The notes below the pieces were generated by a model. It worked only from the letters and a program-made list of their open reading frames with translations. It was not told the origin of the DNA and made no database searches. From Mytilus edulis (Eukaryota > Mollusca > Bivalvia > Mytilida > Mytilidae): DNA of 64,000 bases. Both the position numbers and the translations under genes were made by a program. Every line of letters begins with the position of its first letter. Position 1 is the first letter of the stretch. Of this stretch, positions 11,387 through 22,500 are shown piece by piece. Location of the stretch: assembly GCF_963676685.1 (NCBI RefSeq), contig NC_092346.1:30579133-30643132 (forward strand), given 5' to 3'.

Positions 11387-14024
11387 CTACAAAGTATATA
11401 AACAATTATTAATGTGTTAATTGTGTTATTCATGAATCATATATCATTTATGGAATTCTTTTGATTATTTTCTTAAAATGACCTTGACCAAGTCAGGAAT
11501 ATGGCAGTTGTTGTCATATATTCTGTCTCTATGTATGTTGCGTTTGTTAGCAGTTCTGTGTTTCTGTTCTTTTTTTTTTCTTATAATTAATGTGTTAGTT
11601 TGTGACACGGATTTGTTTTAGTTAAATCGATTTATGACTATTGAACAGCGGCATTGCCTCTATTTAAACATGTAAAAATTCAAATGTCCCTAATCAAATG
11701 GCGGAATCAATAAAACACATCAAATGTATGGACAACAACTGTCATATTCGTGACTTGGTACAGGCATTGAAAAGCACTATATTGAAAACTATGGTACTGA
11801 CAAACACTTTGCTCTCTGTGTTTATTTCAAACATCGTTGTCAATGTAGCTATAACACCAGGTTTAATCCACAATTTCTACATAAGAAAATGCCTCTGAAC
11901 AAAGTCAAGAATATGAAAATTGTAATCCATTCGTTTGATGTGTTTGAGCGTTTGATTTTGCCAGTTGATAAAAGATTATCAGTTTGGAATGTTCCTCGAA
12001 GTTTTGTTGTTTCTGTTATTTTACTTTTTTATATGATATAATTGAAAAGAAAATTAAATTAGAAACAATACATTATCTTACGAAAAAAAAAAAAATTTCA
12101 ATAGAACCATTTCATAACGATTATCACAAGTACATTTATTCCTTAAGTTCATATATTTTTTCTAGTTTAAGAATTTCATTAAAAAGCTTAAAGAGATATT
12201 GTAGTATTTCTGATCGATTTTCATTTAAAACAAAAAATCACGAGTTTTATGCTAATTCAAAATCGTACTAGTTTAAAGATTTGTACAACAATACTGACAA
12301 GATTAATAGACTAAAAGTATTACAATTATTGGCGCAGAAAGACAAATATTTCGACTCAACAGTTGACCTTCATCACTTTAAAGATTTGCTAAATCATTAA
12401 ATCAGCTACTATTATAGAAATTCAGATTTGAATGAAAAGTGATTTGCTAAATGATTTAATTATCAAATAGAATACATATTAATTACACAGGGATACCAGT
12501 TTATTAATTCAAGTGCATGTCGTTGCATTTATAAAAATAAAACTTTCATCTAGTTACAGTCACGTATTGGTTGCTGATTCATGAGACGTAATTTAATTTA
12601 TGCAAATTATAAGTAAAAAATGTGAACGCCATTTTTTGTTAGTACGATCTGCACAACTATTGTCATATTAAACGTCCCAAACCATATGTATAATTATGTA
12701 AATCAAACAAATACAAACCGCAAGATAGACAAAAAACTTGTATCAGTCTGTGAATATATTTAAGAAATGTGTAACCTTATATCTGAATAGTATGTTAAAA
12801 ACTCATAATTGTTTTTCTCACTGAAGTCGGGGCTAATCATTGTAAGAGATATTGTTATAGCCCTTAAACAAAACAAAAAAAAAACTCATCACAGATACAA
12901 GCATACCTGTCAACTGTCACTATTTGCGGGGGATTTCCTCCATGGAGGCTTCCAAATTGAAATTTTGAAAAAGCAATTTTGCCCACAATTTAAACAAAAC
13001 AATTAATTTTACAATGACTTTAGGCTTTTAAAAGTATGAAGAAGGCAAAAAACAACATTAAAATGTATTTGCAGGCCCCCTTGAAGGTTGTTTGGGACTA
13101 TAACAGCCATCTTGCATGCAAAACCCCCATAGGCATTTTGAAAAGTTGGCAGGTATGTACAAGGCTTATATTTTGTTTCGCCGGATTAGTGTTTCGTCTT
13201 CATAAGACTAACCAATAAATAATGAAACCAAAAGAAGTGATGACTACTAAGCTGTAGATGCAATCGGGGACTAAATGTCTACTATCATATACATCGACCT
13301 AGTAAACTTCCGGTTTATCATTTGTGAATCTGCAAACTTTTATTTATACCTGTGCTGAACTTCCACTGGAAAACACAATTCGTACATGAAATATCTGCTG
13401 GTAGACGCACGTGTAAATCGTAAATTCCACCTTGACTCCCAACATAGTAACGAGTACTCCAGGACTCTTCAATCCAAAGCATATTTCGCTCGAAGCAATC
13501 GTGGGTTAAAGTATCTTTTGAACCATTTCGTGGACAAAGACGAAATTCGAAAAAACCAAGGAGATTACTTTTCACCTCAACTGTGACATTTACATAAGCT
13601 CCTTGTTTATATGACCTGACAGTCCTGTACTCTGCGCCATTCACCATAAGGCCATCAAAAGGTTGACCACACACGCCACACATACCACCATTCTGCTCCC
13701 ATTGTACCTTTAATAAAGTTTGATTTATAAGTATGTTTTAACTAATAGGGAAATACATATGTCATACATTTGTATGTAAATAATGTTTAATAGTTTACGC
13801 TATCGTGTTATTTAGTCTAGTCTAACGTAAAATGATAAATGTCAACATGATAATAGGATAATAATGATTAAATAATAATAATGATAATGATGATATGACA
13901 ATAATGAACCATCACGATTATACTTGTTCTTATTTTTGATATTCTTATTACCATGATAATTGATTAGTATTATAATGTTTATTATCATTATTATTATTAG
14001 TAGTATTAGTATTAGTATTAGTAT

Positions 14025-14107
<83 letters not shown>

Positions 14108-17100
14108 TCTTTAATATCATTAATATCATCATTTTTTTTATTAACAGAAATGAAATGATAGTGATTAATCATATAATAGAAATTTAAAAAGCCTTTTCCG
14201 TGGTAAGTTGATAAACAAATCATCTTCAGATATTTCTTTAATTATTACAGGTGAATAGAGTTTTCTATGATTAGTAATGGCCATTATTTTCGCTTAATCG
14301 ATTTATGACTATTGAACAGCGGTACACTACTGCTGCCTTTATTTAGCTCTTACACACCGGAATTCTTAAAACATTTATGAATAGGTTTGAAATTATGCCA
14401 GTAGCATGCTTCTTTTGTGTACTGCAAGTTTTAGCAACAAAATGGACTTATATGTTTTTAGTTTTTGATGAGGTTCGTGTTGCTTATTCTTTGGTGTTCT
14501 ATGTTGTGTCGTGTGTGCTGTTGTTTGTCTGTTTGTCTTTTTTCATTTTTGGCCATGGCGTTGTCGGTTTGTTTTCGATTTATGGGTTTGACTGTCCTTC
14601 TGGTGTCTTTCGTCCCTCTTTTATGAATGTTCACAGATTATTAGTATCGAAAAAAGAGAAGTGATAAGAATAAAGGAAAATTGTCTTAAAACAAATAAGA
14701 ACCTAATATAGAATTGTCAATAGATACAAATAAAAAATTCTAAATAATGATAAATTGGCCTTTTTGCACCGAATAACTTATTTTGTTTCATAGGTGTATA
14801 TACAATTTATGAACATTTTAAGTATATTATTCAGACTGAATATAATATATTCAAAACATTTAAACACCTTTACGATGTTGACCATGTGATTGAAACAAAT
14901 ACAGGGGTACTGCCAAGACGAAACTATAAAAGATCTGGCATAGACACAAAATTCTCCAAATTACAAAAAAGCTTGTAACATATGATATATGACAACCACT
15001 GACAATGGACAGAACTAGGGACATGCATATGTTTATGTGACTGGTTTAAGAAAGTTTATAAAAGACCAAATAATAAAATAAGACTTACAATCATTCAAAT
15101 CATAATCAAAGAAATTAAACTGCTGATATGAAACCATGCCGTTTTAACATTCTAATACCGGTTGATGTTTTTGATACATTTCGTACAAAACGTCATAAAT
15201 AGTACAGGAAGATGCAATCTTGAACAATGCACATAACCAACACAAGCAAAATTTTAATGCAAAGAATAAATAAGAACTTCAATTATTTGCTTTAAACTCT
15301 TGAATTGCGAATTGATGATTATCCCCAAAAACACCAGAAGCATTGATAAAAACCAAATAAGTTCACCTAGTCGACATGGAAGATAACAAGTATAATACAT
15401 AAACAAACTAGCTTTATTTATAATATACGCGTTAAAAAAAAACCTCATCAATGACATTTTTATCACTGTTGTAAAGTACTTCAAGTAATGAAAACATATT
15501 GTTCATTAAAATCATATGTCACTACAAAGAAAAATGCATTTAAAAGACAATAACCACAACAAAAAAAGTCATATCTACGATAAAAAAAAAAAGAAGCTTC
15601 AAGCTAGACACGTCAACATTCGTAAACAAACAACAAACAATGCCGATTTTACTATACGTTATGCTAAACAAAAAGTACAGTGTTAAGTTGAATGTTCGAT
15701 CTAAGTTATCAAAAAAGTATACAACATTGAAACCACAGTTTTAGTTTATTTTTGGCTCGACAAAAGAAGGCATCAATTGTTTTACTAACACCAACGTAAA
15801 ATAATGGCGGCAAAAGTTAAGAATCAATGTCAGCATGACAATTATAAATGATATGTTAACAATATGGAAATCGTGTGTTTGTTCCTACTGTTTGTTTATT
15901 AAAAATCCCATGATTCATTGTGAAATGCATGTTCTTCTTCCATGATTCGAAACATATTAAATAACAGACTCCGCTCAAGATAGACAGCAATGATTTAATT
16001 AGTGTCAGTTTCAAAATGAACGACTTGTCATCTGTGTCCATGATTACAAAAAAATCCCTTAAACTATGCAACCTGACATACGCACTTTAGTCAAGAGAAA
16101 GAAGGAAGATTTACTGTTATGTATTTTGTTCAGAGTAGCGTCTCTGTGCGCCCTGATATATGTCTGATACCTTCATATATTAATAATATTATTAATTATA
16201 ATGATATTATTATAATAATAATGAAGATAATAATACTTATAATGGTTATAGGTTATTTCTTCAAAGACAGAAAAAAATATTACAGTCATTCCTTAATGAA
16301 ATTAGTATTTGGTCAAGGTTAAACTACATCGTTATTACAGACTGAACTTGAACTGTAATGCTTAACATCATTAATAAAAATTAATGATGATTACTTAGTT
16401 GTACATGTACTACAGTACATGTATAAAGATTCTCTGTTGATATAAAACACATGCAACATTATAATTGTTTATTGTGCAACTTAGCGATTATTTTTCATGA
16501 TAACTGATAAATTGGAATATAAATATCATCAAAATGAGTAGATAAATATAACATCTTTGTCGAACCGCATTAAATATTTTGATTTGAAGAAAAAAAAGGA
16601 CACACAAGGATACAACATCAACGTAATAGATTCATGCTTTTATTTGGGTTTTTTCCTTAAAACAATCAAAAGATTAATATCCTGGCTGATTTTGAAATAT
16701 TTTCATAGTATAACGATTTGAACCATAAAAAAACCCAGTAAACTTTAACATTGCTTACATTAATTAAAATCAATCTCTTAAAACCTTGCTATCGAAAATA
16801 GTTTTCACACGTTGTAAAAATATTTTTTTTACAATTTTAATGATTTCAGTATTTTTTAGCAATCTTCAACATGATATTATTTTTTCATTGTTTTGCCTTG
16901 TTTTCTTGTATTATTTAGTATATAATTTATTGAATGTTTTTATTCACCATATATTATTCCATTAAATAACATATGGAGGGGCAGGGTTTAGATTTTAAAA
17001 ACAAGTTTAATTCTTTTTCTTTTCGTTAGAAGAAGTTGATGTTGGTTCCAGGTCTTTCCCTTTTTGTATAGTGTTCAAACTGATATAACAAAATATTATA

Positions 17101-20100
17101 GATAAAGGTTTAAGTAAATTTAAAAAAATAAATAAAGGCAAGATCTACATACATCTATATAACTTACAATTCACACTTCTAATCATTCTAGCAATTGGAG
17201 CCATGGGTTACAGTAGACATATGCCCTTTGCAATGTTTATCATTATGAAAAACATAACTTTTTAGTTTACTTTTTTATTTCATGTTGGTATATTCATAAA
17301 CTAACTATTTACAAAATTTGAATTATTCGAATTACTAAAGATTATCTTCAACAGGAATAGTTTACAGTAGCTGTATTTGGTAAAACTTTTCGATTTGTTT
17401 GCCCTTCTTTATGGTCTATGACTTCATATCTTATTTAGCCTTTTAACTTTTTTGATTCGAGCGGGGTATCTTTGAATATGTTTTCATTAATAGTACATTT
17501 ACTTAAGTGTCTCTGATGACAGTTTTCGGATTCCTTTTTTGTATTCTAATTTCTTTGTAAGCAACATAAGTACCTGTCCTTAACAAATCATATTAAACTA
17601 AACAAGGTTCTGATTTTATCCCTTTAAACTTTCATCTTTTAGTAATTGTGCAAGAAATTCATGTCTCTCTTATTTATTCCTGCATGTCATTATTATTGTT
17701 CTAAAGTACGAATCTTCAATACTTAAGTTATTTACCTGTTTGATTTAAATTTTTGAACTGTAATTAACTTATATTGTAAACCACATAATAAGGTGTTCTA
17801 CGTGGGTTTTTTTTGTACTTCCGTCATGCAAGATGGCATATTTAATTTGATTGCAGATAAGAATTTTTATCAAAATTAATGATCAATTTTCTCAAGGTGT
17901 AACATTTTCATATATAATTAAACATGGTTGGGATCCTTTTGTGGATGTTTGTTATGTTTTCTTCTGGGGAAAAACTCAACCAGAAACAATTTTTTGACCG
18001 AGTTTGCATTGACATTTTTTGAAAGCAACTGGTCCTTGTCGATTTAGGAGTTCATACGGATTTAGATTTTTTTCTCTAGGTTTGCACAATCAAATGAACT
18101 TAAAATTCAATAAACTTTTGCTGTCTTTTTCTTCATTCATTTTCATTCATGACTAAATTCGTCCTTGAACAATGTACAATGTATATGCAGCATGTTGAGT
18201 GTACATGATTACTGCTCATTTGAGGAGTTTTTGTTTTGTTTTATCTATGGTATCACCCTCTAAAATACATTCATTCAGTACCATGTCTGTATATAATCGA
18301 ATAATGCAAAATAATACAACTTTAGATTCATGAGGATCATATAAAATACGTATTTTAACACCGGGGTCATAAATTGATATATTTTGAATATGTTTAGTTG
18401 TCATGTATTATTTATAAACATTCGACACATTATATAAAAACATTCGAAGAAAGCCGATTTCCTTGTCTTTTACCCATCTGAATTTTGAAAAAATGTTTAT
18501 GTGTTAAAGTGTATGTAATTGTCCTTTAAAGAGTGTATCTGCAATTATATTCGGTCTTCAAATATCCAGGAAATGGAGTTATAAGAGTTTATTTTTAAAT
18601 ATCAGAGGGGATGCTTAAGTTATCATGTGTAATGGAGTAACTATATTTGGGTCGAATGTATCACTAATGAATTGCAATGTATGGCACCTGTTTGGTCTTT
18701 GTTGCCCAAAAACTATCAAACACGTATAATTATTTCGACAATGTTAGTACTCTATCGACCAAAAAAAGTTATCAACAAAACATCAAATCATTTGTGCAGT
18801 CTTTGTACAAATGTAGCTTTCTAGTATATCTAGCTGTGTCAAAAAATGTAATATGTAGTATATGTCATCAGTTTTGTTTTAGCTTCATGTTGTGAAAAAT
18901 TACCACATTTCATAAGGATTATAGAAGGAAAAGGCATTATTTTGTTAATAACAAGAAAAACTAAATGACATTACCTTAAAATAATTTATGAAAAACAAAA
19001 CAGGATTACACTGTTTCCTTGTTATATAGCAAATCGTTATTTGATCATTCCTTTGTAAAATTAAACTCCTTGAGTCCCAAAGTTTTAATAATTTCATATG
19101 AATTATACAAAATTCAGTGATGATAAAAACATTGCTCAAATCACGAAAACAATCAAGCGATTATTGACTAGCGCATGGTTCATACCGCTGCTAGTATACT
19201 GTTGGTCACCGAAGTAACATTATCTCAGTAGTAAGTACTGACATGATTTAAAACATATTCTTAGTTAAAACACCCTACATAGATAAAGGCAACAGTAGTA
19301 TACCGCTGTTCAAAACTCATAAATCCATGGACAAAAAACAAAATAGGGGTAACAAACTAAAACCGAGGGAAACGCATTAAATATAAGAGGAGAACAACGA
19401 CATAACACCGAAACGTAACACACACAGAAACGGACCAAGCATCAGACAAAACACCACGAGAATAACAAATATAACATGAAAACCAAATACATAGAAATTA
19501 TAAATAGACTAAGGCCTTTCCTCCTTCAGGAAATGTTAACGGTTGATAAATTTTACTATTCTGTATTATATTTAACTGTTCCCATATTATTTGGATTTGA
19601 AATACTGACAAAAATGTATAGTCCTAAAAATATTTGTCAATACAAATAGTTTAAAGCTGTTAGTTTGTATCCATTTTCATCATTTTGCGACTGCACTTTA
19701 AAAACTGGCTTAAATTCCGTATGCGTTTTAATTCTTAAAATTTCATCTACATGACTAATGTTTACTTTAATGAAGGTATGTGTTTGATGTGGCACCTCAA
19801 CTCATTAAACCTACTTACAAATTCGTACATTCTGTTTTATTATATAATGTTAAGAAGTACTATTGATATAAAGCAACTTGTCAATGGCATCTGACGTATT
19901 TAATTGTAAAATAAAACTTTATATAACAGTTATGAATTCGTACGATCTGTATTATCTTATATTTTACGAAATATAACACTTAGTTACATTCTTTTGACAA
20001 CATCTGAAATATTCTTATGCAAAATAGTTTTATATAACAATTATGATTTCGTACAATGTACGATCTGTATTATTTTATATATCAAGAAATATAACACTAA

Positions 20101-20342
20101 GTAACATTCTCTTTGACAACATCTGACATATTCGTATGTAAAATAGCTTGTCTTACCTCGTATCCCCCGCAGTTGAGCATATCGTCCTTTGTGTTAACAG
20201 GTACTGTTTTGTCATATCTCCATAAACTGGACCGATGCGGTGGTTCAATCATCATTGCTTTATTGTCAACGCGTCGAATTAATAAGATAATTAATACTAT
20301 ATTCCATAATATCAAAGGCATTTCTATCACTATAGTAGTCAT
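10356..20342 (-). CDS. AA15-type chitin-binding-4 / LPMO-like secreted protein, probably non-catalytic
   Basis: Three exons join in phase: 20342-20157 (phase 0), 13707-13350 (phase 1) and 11386-10356, giving 524 codons plus stop. A hydrophobic N-terminus (residues 8-22) is followed by the AA15 fold. Signatures in order are EPPHRSSLWRYD (33-44), CGGYE|VQWEQNGGMCGVCG across the first junction, GFFEFRLCP, DCFERN, TRYYV, LPADISCTNCVFQWKF and QETFYNCADI. AA15 enzymes are secreted copper oxidases acting on chitin or cellulose. Here the N-terminal His position is Lys28, the second brace His (family ANHxGYFEF) is Leu111, and the axial Tyr (family QWxYxTG) is Phe179. I therefore infer a binding or structural protein rather than an oxidase. 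A ~220-residue Lys/Ser/Thr-rich linker follows, then two related Cys modules (about 431-474 and 485-520; GIDQWCLNNC and GMDEWCSQIC). Family assignment is confident; loss of activity is inferred from remembered family motifs. Confidence 0.88.
11490..12010. repeat. Interspersed repeat copies in intron 2 of the AA15-like gene
   Basis: 11500-11670 carries 'gaatatggcagttgttgtca' and the 'cgatttatgactattgaaca' end piece. 11690-12010 carries 'atggacaacaactgtcatat', 'cgttgtcaatgtagctataa' and 'tttgagcgtttgattttgcc'. The mixed orientation implies at least two insertions. The open frames here are repeat-derived. Confidence 0.6.
12902..13157. mobile_element. 256-bp MITE-like element with TIRs and a perfect 6-bp target-site duplication
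   Basis: The left TIR 'catacctgtcaact' (12902-12915) matches the inverse complement of 'agttggcaggtatg' (13144-13157) with one mismatch. TACAAG flanks both sides (12896-12901 and 13158-13163), a clean target-site duplication. There is no coding capacity, so it would be mobilised in trans. It sits in intron 2 of the AA15-like gene. Confidence 0.85.
13350..13707 (-). CDS. AA15-like gene, exon 2 (core of the fold)
   Basis: The acceptor TTATTAAAG precedes GTACAATGG, and the donor G|GTATAA closes at 13350. The length of 358 nt takes phase 0 to phase 1. It encodes VQWEQNGGMCGVCG through CTNCVFQWKFSTG. A longer open frame continues into the intron, but it lacks family similarity after STG. Confidence 0.88.
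13989..14107. repeat. TAG/CTA trinucleotide microsatellite
   Basis: An imperfect TTA/TAG start turns into a pure AGT run from about 14026 to 14107, roughly 27 uninterrupted units. Poly-Ser, poly-Thr and poly-Leu open frames on both strands are artefacts of the repeat. It lies in intron 1 of the AA15-like gene. Confidence 0.95.
14285..14655 (+). repeat. Interspersed repeat copy in intron 1
   Basis: It starts with 'cgatttatgactattgaaca' and continues with 'gatgaggttcgtgttgctta', 'tttggccatggcgttgtcgg' and 'tgtctttcgtccctctttta'. Related copies lie at 46685-46850 and 53810-54000. The 95-codon frame 14377-14664 lies within the repeat. Confidence 0.65.
14656..19269. other. Intron 1 of the AA15-like gene, no further feature recognised
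   Basis: Mostly AT-rich unique-looking DNA. A very AT-rich patch with short direct repeats (ataataatattattaat type) lies at 16170-16240. No internal exon with matching phase and family similarity was needed or found between 13708 and 20156. Confidence 0.5.
19270..19505 (-). repeat. Interspersed repeat copy in intron 1
   Basis: It begins 'gataaaggcaacagtagtat' and runs through 'cataaatccatggacaaaaa' and 'aggagaacaacgacataaca'. It is the inverse orientation of the family at 14285 and shares its end with 6528 and 56480. Confidence 0.6.
19822..20155. repeat. Three tandem ~112-bp copies abutting the exon 1 donor of the AA15-like gene
   Basis: Copies start at about 19822, 19934 and 20049. Each has 'tcgtac', then 'tgtattat', 'ataacacttag' or similar, 'tttgacaacatctga' and 'aaaatag'. 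The last copy runs into the splice donor at 20156. Divergence grows from copy 3 to copy 1. Confidence 0.7.
20157..20342 (-). CDS. AA15-like gene, exon 1 (signal region and N-terminal motif)
   Basis: 62 codons ending ...CGGYE, then the donor GTAAGA. The first Met is used here, but Met8 (MPLILWNIV) gives a more typical signal peptide. The mature start expected at His aligns with Lys28. RRVDN before it is not a usual cleavage context, so the true N-terminus is uncertain. Confidence 0.85.
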
Positions 20343-20365
20343 TCAACTGCCGTAGTTTTATCCAT
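20339..20365 (-). promoter_or_regulatory. Short upstream ORF overlapping the AA15-like start codon
   Basis: An upstream ATG at 20365 opens eight codons (MDKTTAVE). Its TGA overlaps the main ATG as ATGA. If it is in the mRNA it could lower initiation at Met1 and favour reinitiation or Met8. The transcript start is unknown. Confidence 0.4.
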
Positions 20366-22204
20366 CTCTATACAAAGAAATTAATTATATCTGCACATAT
20401 TCCTTGAGAATGAAAAGTGAATGCTTATACATAAAACATTCAATGATTGATAACATATATTAGCTGATTTATATTAGACAAGTTTATATTTGACACGATA
20501 TAGCGATATAAATTCAATTGAAATCTGCATAATAATTTGAAATATAAATTTTTAAGCCGATATGTTATATTATTACCAAACCTGTATGGATGTTGTAATT
20601 AATGTCGACAACTCATCTCCGTGATGAAACAAGATGTCATTCGACAGAAAGTCAATTTGCATCTTAATTTATTCTTTTCGAATTAAAAATGCACCGCAAG
20701 ACAGTTTACAAATTACATAACTTATTTGATTCAATATAGGTAAAAAAATTAACTATAGGTTAACCACAAACTTTCAATTTAACTGATTTCTCATCATGAC
20801 ATAGCTGTGTCAAAAATTCATTATATGGGGAAAAACAGATTTATGATAGGTTTTTTAAATCCATCAAAACACCTGTGCATAATTTTGTAACATTTATAGC
20901 ATGGAAGTTATATATAATTTTTCAACGTAATCCTTTTTAATAATCTTTTTTTTGTCTTTGTGTATTGACCTGAAAATGCATGATTATTTTTTGCTTTATG
21001 ATAAGCCACCAACTATCAATCAGTGTAATAATTTAATAATTAACCTCAAGTGAGGAATCACACAGGGTTGTCCCCTTTGTCATACACTGCAGTGAAATAT
21101 ACCATATGTGGTTAATTTTAAGAAGAAATGTATACATTTTTACAACAGTACAAAGATGTATCATGAGGATTCCATAATTTCAATTTACAGACAATTAAAT
21201 GATGCTTGATTCCCTATTATAGAACGCAACATCTTTAAGAGGCTGTCCAAGTAAATATCAAGCAAATCCTATGATATGGGTGGCACAACATATTTTTTTT
21301 CCCGCTGAATTTTTAGTTCCAATGCAATGTTTATATCCTACAAAGGATATATATGTCAAAGATATTTTTGAATCAACAGTAGATGGCTCAGAAAATGATT
21401 TTAAAGTTCACTGACAACGCAACAAAATGTTGTACAAAATGAAGAGTTATCTCCCCTTTTCAATGAATTTTCAGTGCTTTCTATGTATTTTTTTTCTCTT
21501 TATTTGTTGCAGTTAATAAAAAGGCAAAATTTAACTTTAAGAAAGAATGAATTTGTAATATGAAATAGAAGAAAAAATTTTGAAAACAAAACATGTCATG
21601 TGCCATCCACTGCCTGGTTTTTCCATGGACACCCTCTTAATAACATTAATAACACGTGTTTTCAAAGACGTTTCAACAAAAAGAAATATTTTAAACATAT
21701 CTTAAAAAAGGTTTGACTGACTTAACAGTTTATTTCTTAGTCTTATAATAGAATGTTATTGTAAGAAATTAATATTTTTTTTAAATATAATTTCACATTA
21801 TAGAGAACTGGGAATGAGTAAACATAGCCGCCTGAACACCTAATTTTAAAAGATTGGTTTTATCTGAAATAAGGCATGAAAGGCTCGGTATTCAGACGGG
21901 TTCAACTAACTTTGTAAATTTCAAATCTGTCCTTAGACTATTTTCTATGGATATTTGCATACCTTGTAATGATCCCATTAACACAGATGAATACCTTAAA
22001 TTGTTTAAACGGACAGAAAACATAAATCATAAGAAGATGACGATGTCTGTTATTGTCTCATCTCATTTAATATTGTTTTATGATCTTTTATGTCAAAAAT
22101 AACAAAACAACAAGGTTTCGATCTGTTCTAATTAGAAAATACTTGTGTGACATGATCCAAACATTCTTGTTAGTTTGTTTTAGACCGGATACAAATAAAC
22201 TGCT
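20366..22204. other. Intergenic, upstream of the AA15-like gene
   Basis: No convincing TATA box sits close to the ATG; TTGTATAGAG near 20375 is weak. The 82-codon frame 21854-22102 (MVLSEIRHERLG...) matches no family I know and has no splice context, so it is not called. 21235-21645 has a less AT-rich, repeat-like texture ('aagaggctgtccaagtaaat' ... 'ggacaccctcttaataac'). Confidence 0.4.
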
Positions 22205-22212
22205 GTTAAAAA

Positions 22213-22500
22213 TATGATCGACACTGAGGTTCTTGGTTCGATCACCGCTCCGGGGAGAAAATTTCAGGGACTGAATTTTCGTCTCTCTCTTGACACCATT
22301 TTCGAGGAAATGATGATAGTCCGTCGGAAGGGGACGATAAATGGCTGACCCGAGTTAAGAGAGAGAGCCATATCTCTTGCACGTAAAAGACACCCTTGTA
22401 TATTACGAAAAAGAGCAGTCTAATGTCGCTACAAGGCAGTATTCGCACCCGCAAAGTGGAAGAGATTGACAATTACATGTTTGCCAATCCACTATAAATA
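22213..22500 (+). mobile_element. SINE-like element, 5'-truncated
   Basis: 'gaggttcttggttcgatcac' resembles the B box and T arm of a tRNA-derived promoter. The conserved body 'aatggctgacccgagttaag' and 'atctcttgcacgtaaaagac' follows, ending 'ccaatccactataaataaat'. No A-box half was recognised, so it looks truncated or rearranged. A minus frame across it (22242-22472) is not a gene. Confidence 0.6.

Noticed and set aside
13842-14223. Poly-Leu, poly-Thr and poly-Ser open frames on both strands
   Set aside because: They are translations of the TAG microsatellite in an intron, without start context or splice support.
21854-22102. 82-codon plus-strand frame MVLSEIRHERLG
   Set aside because: No known domain, no splice partners and no promoter; chance frame length in AT-rich DNA.
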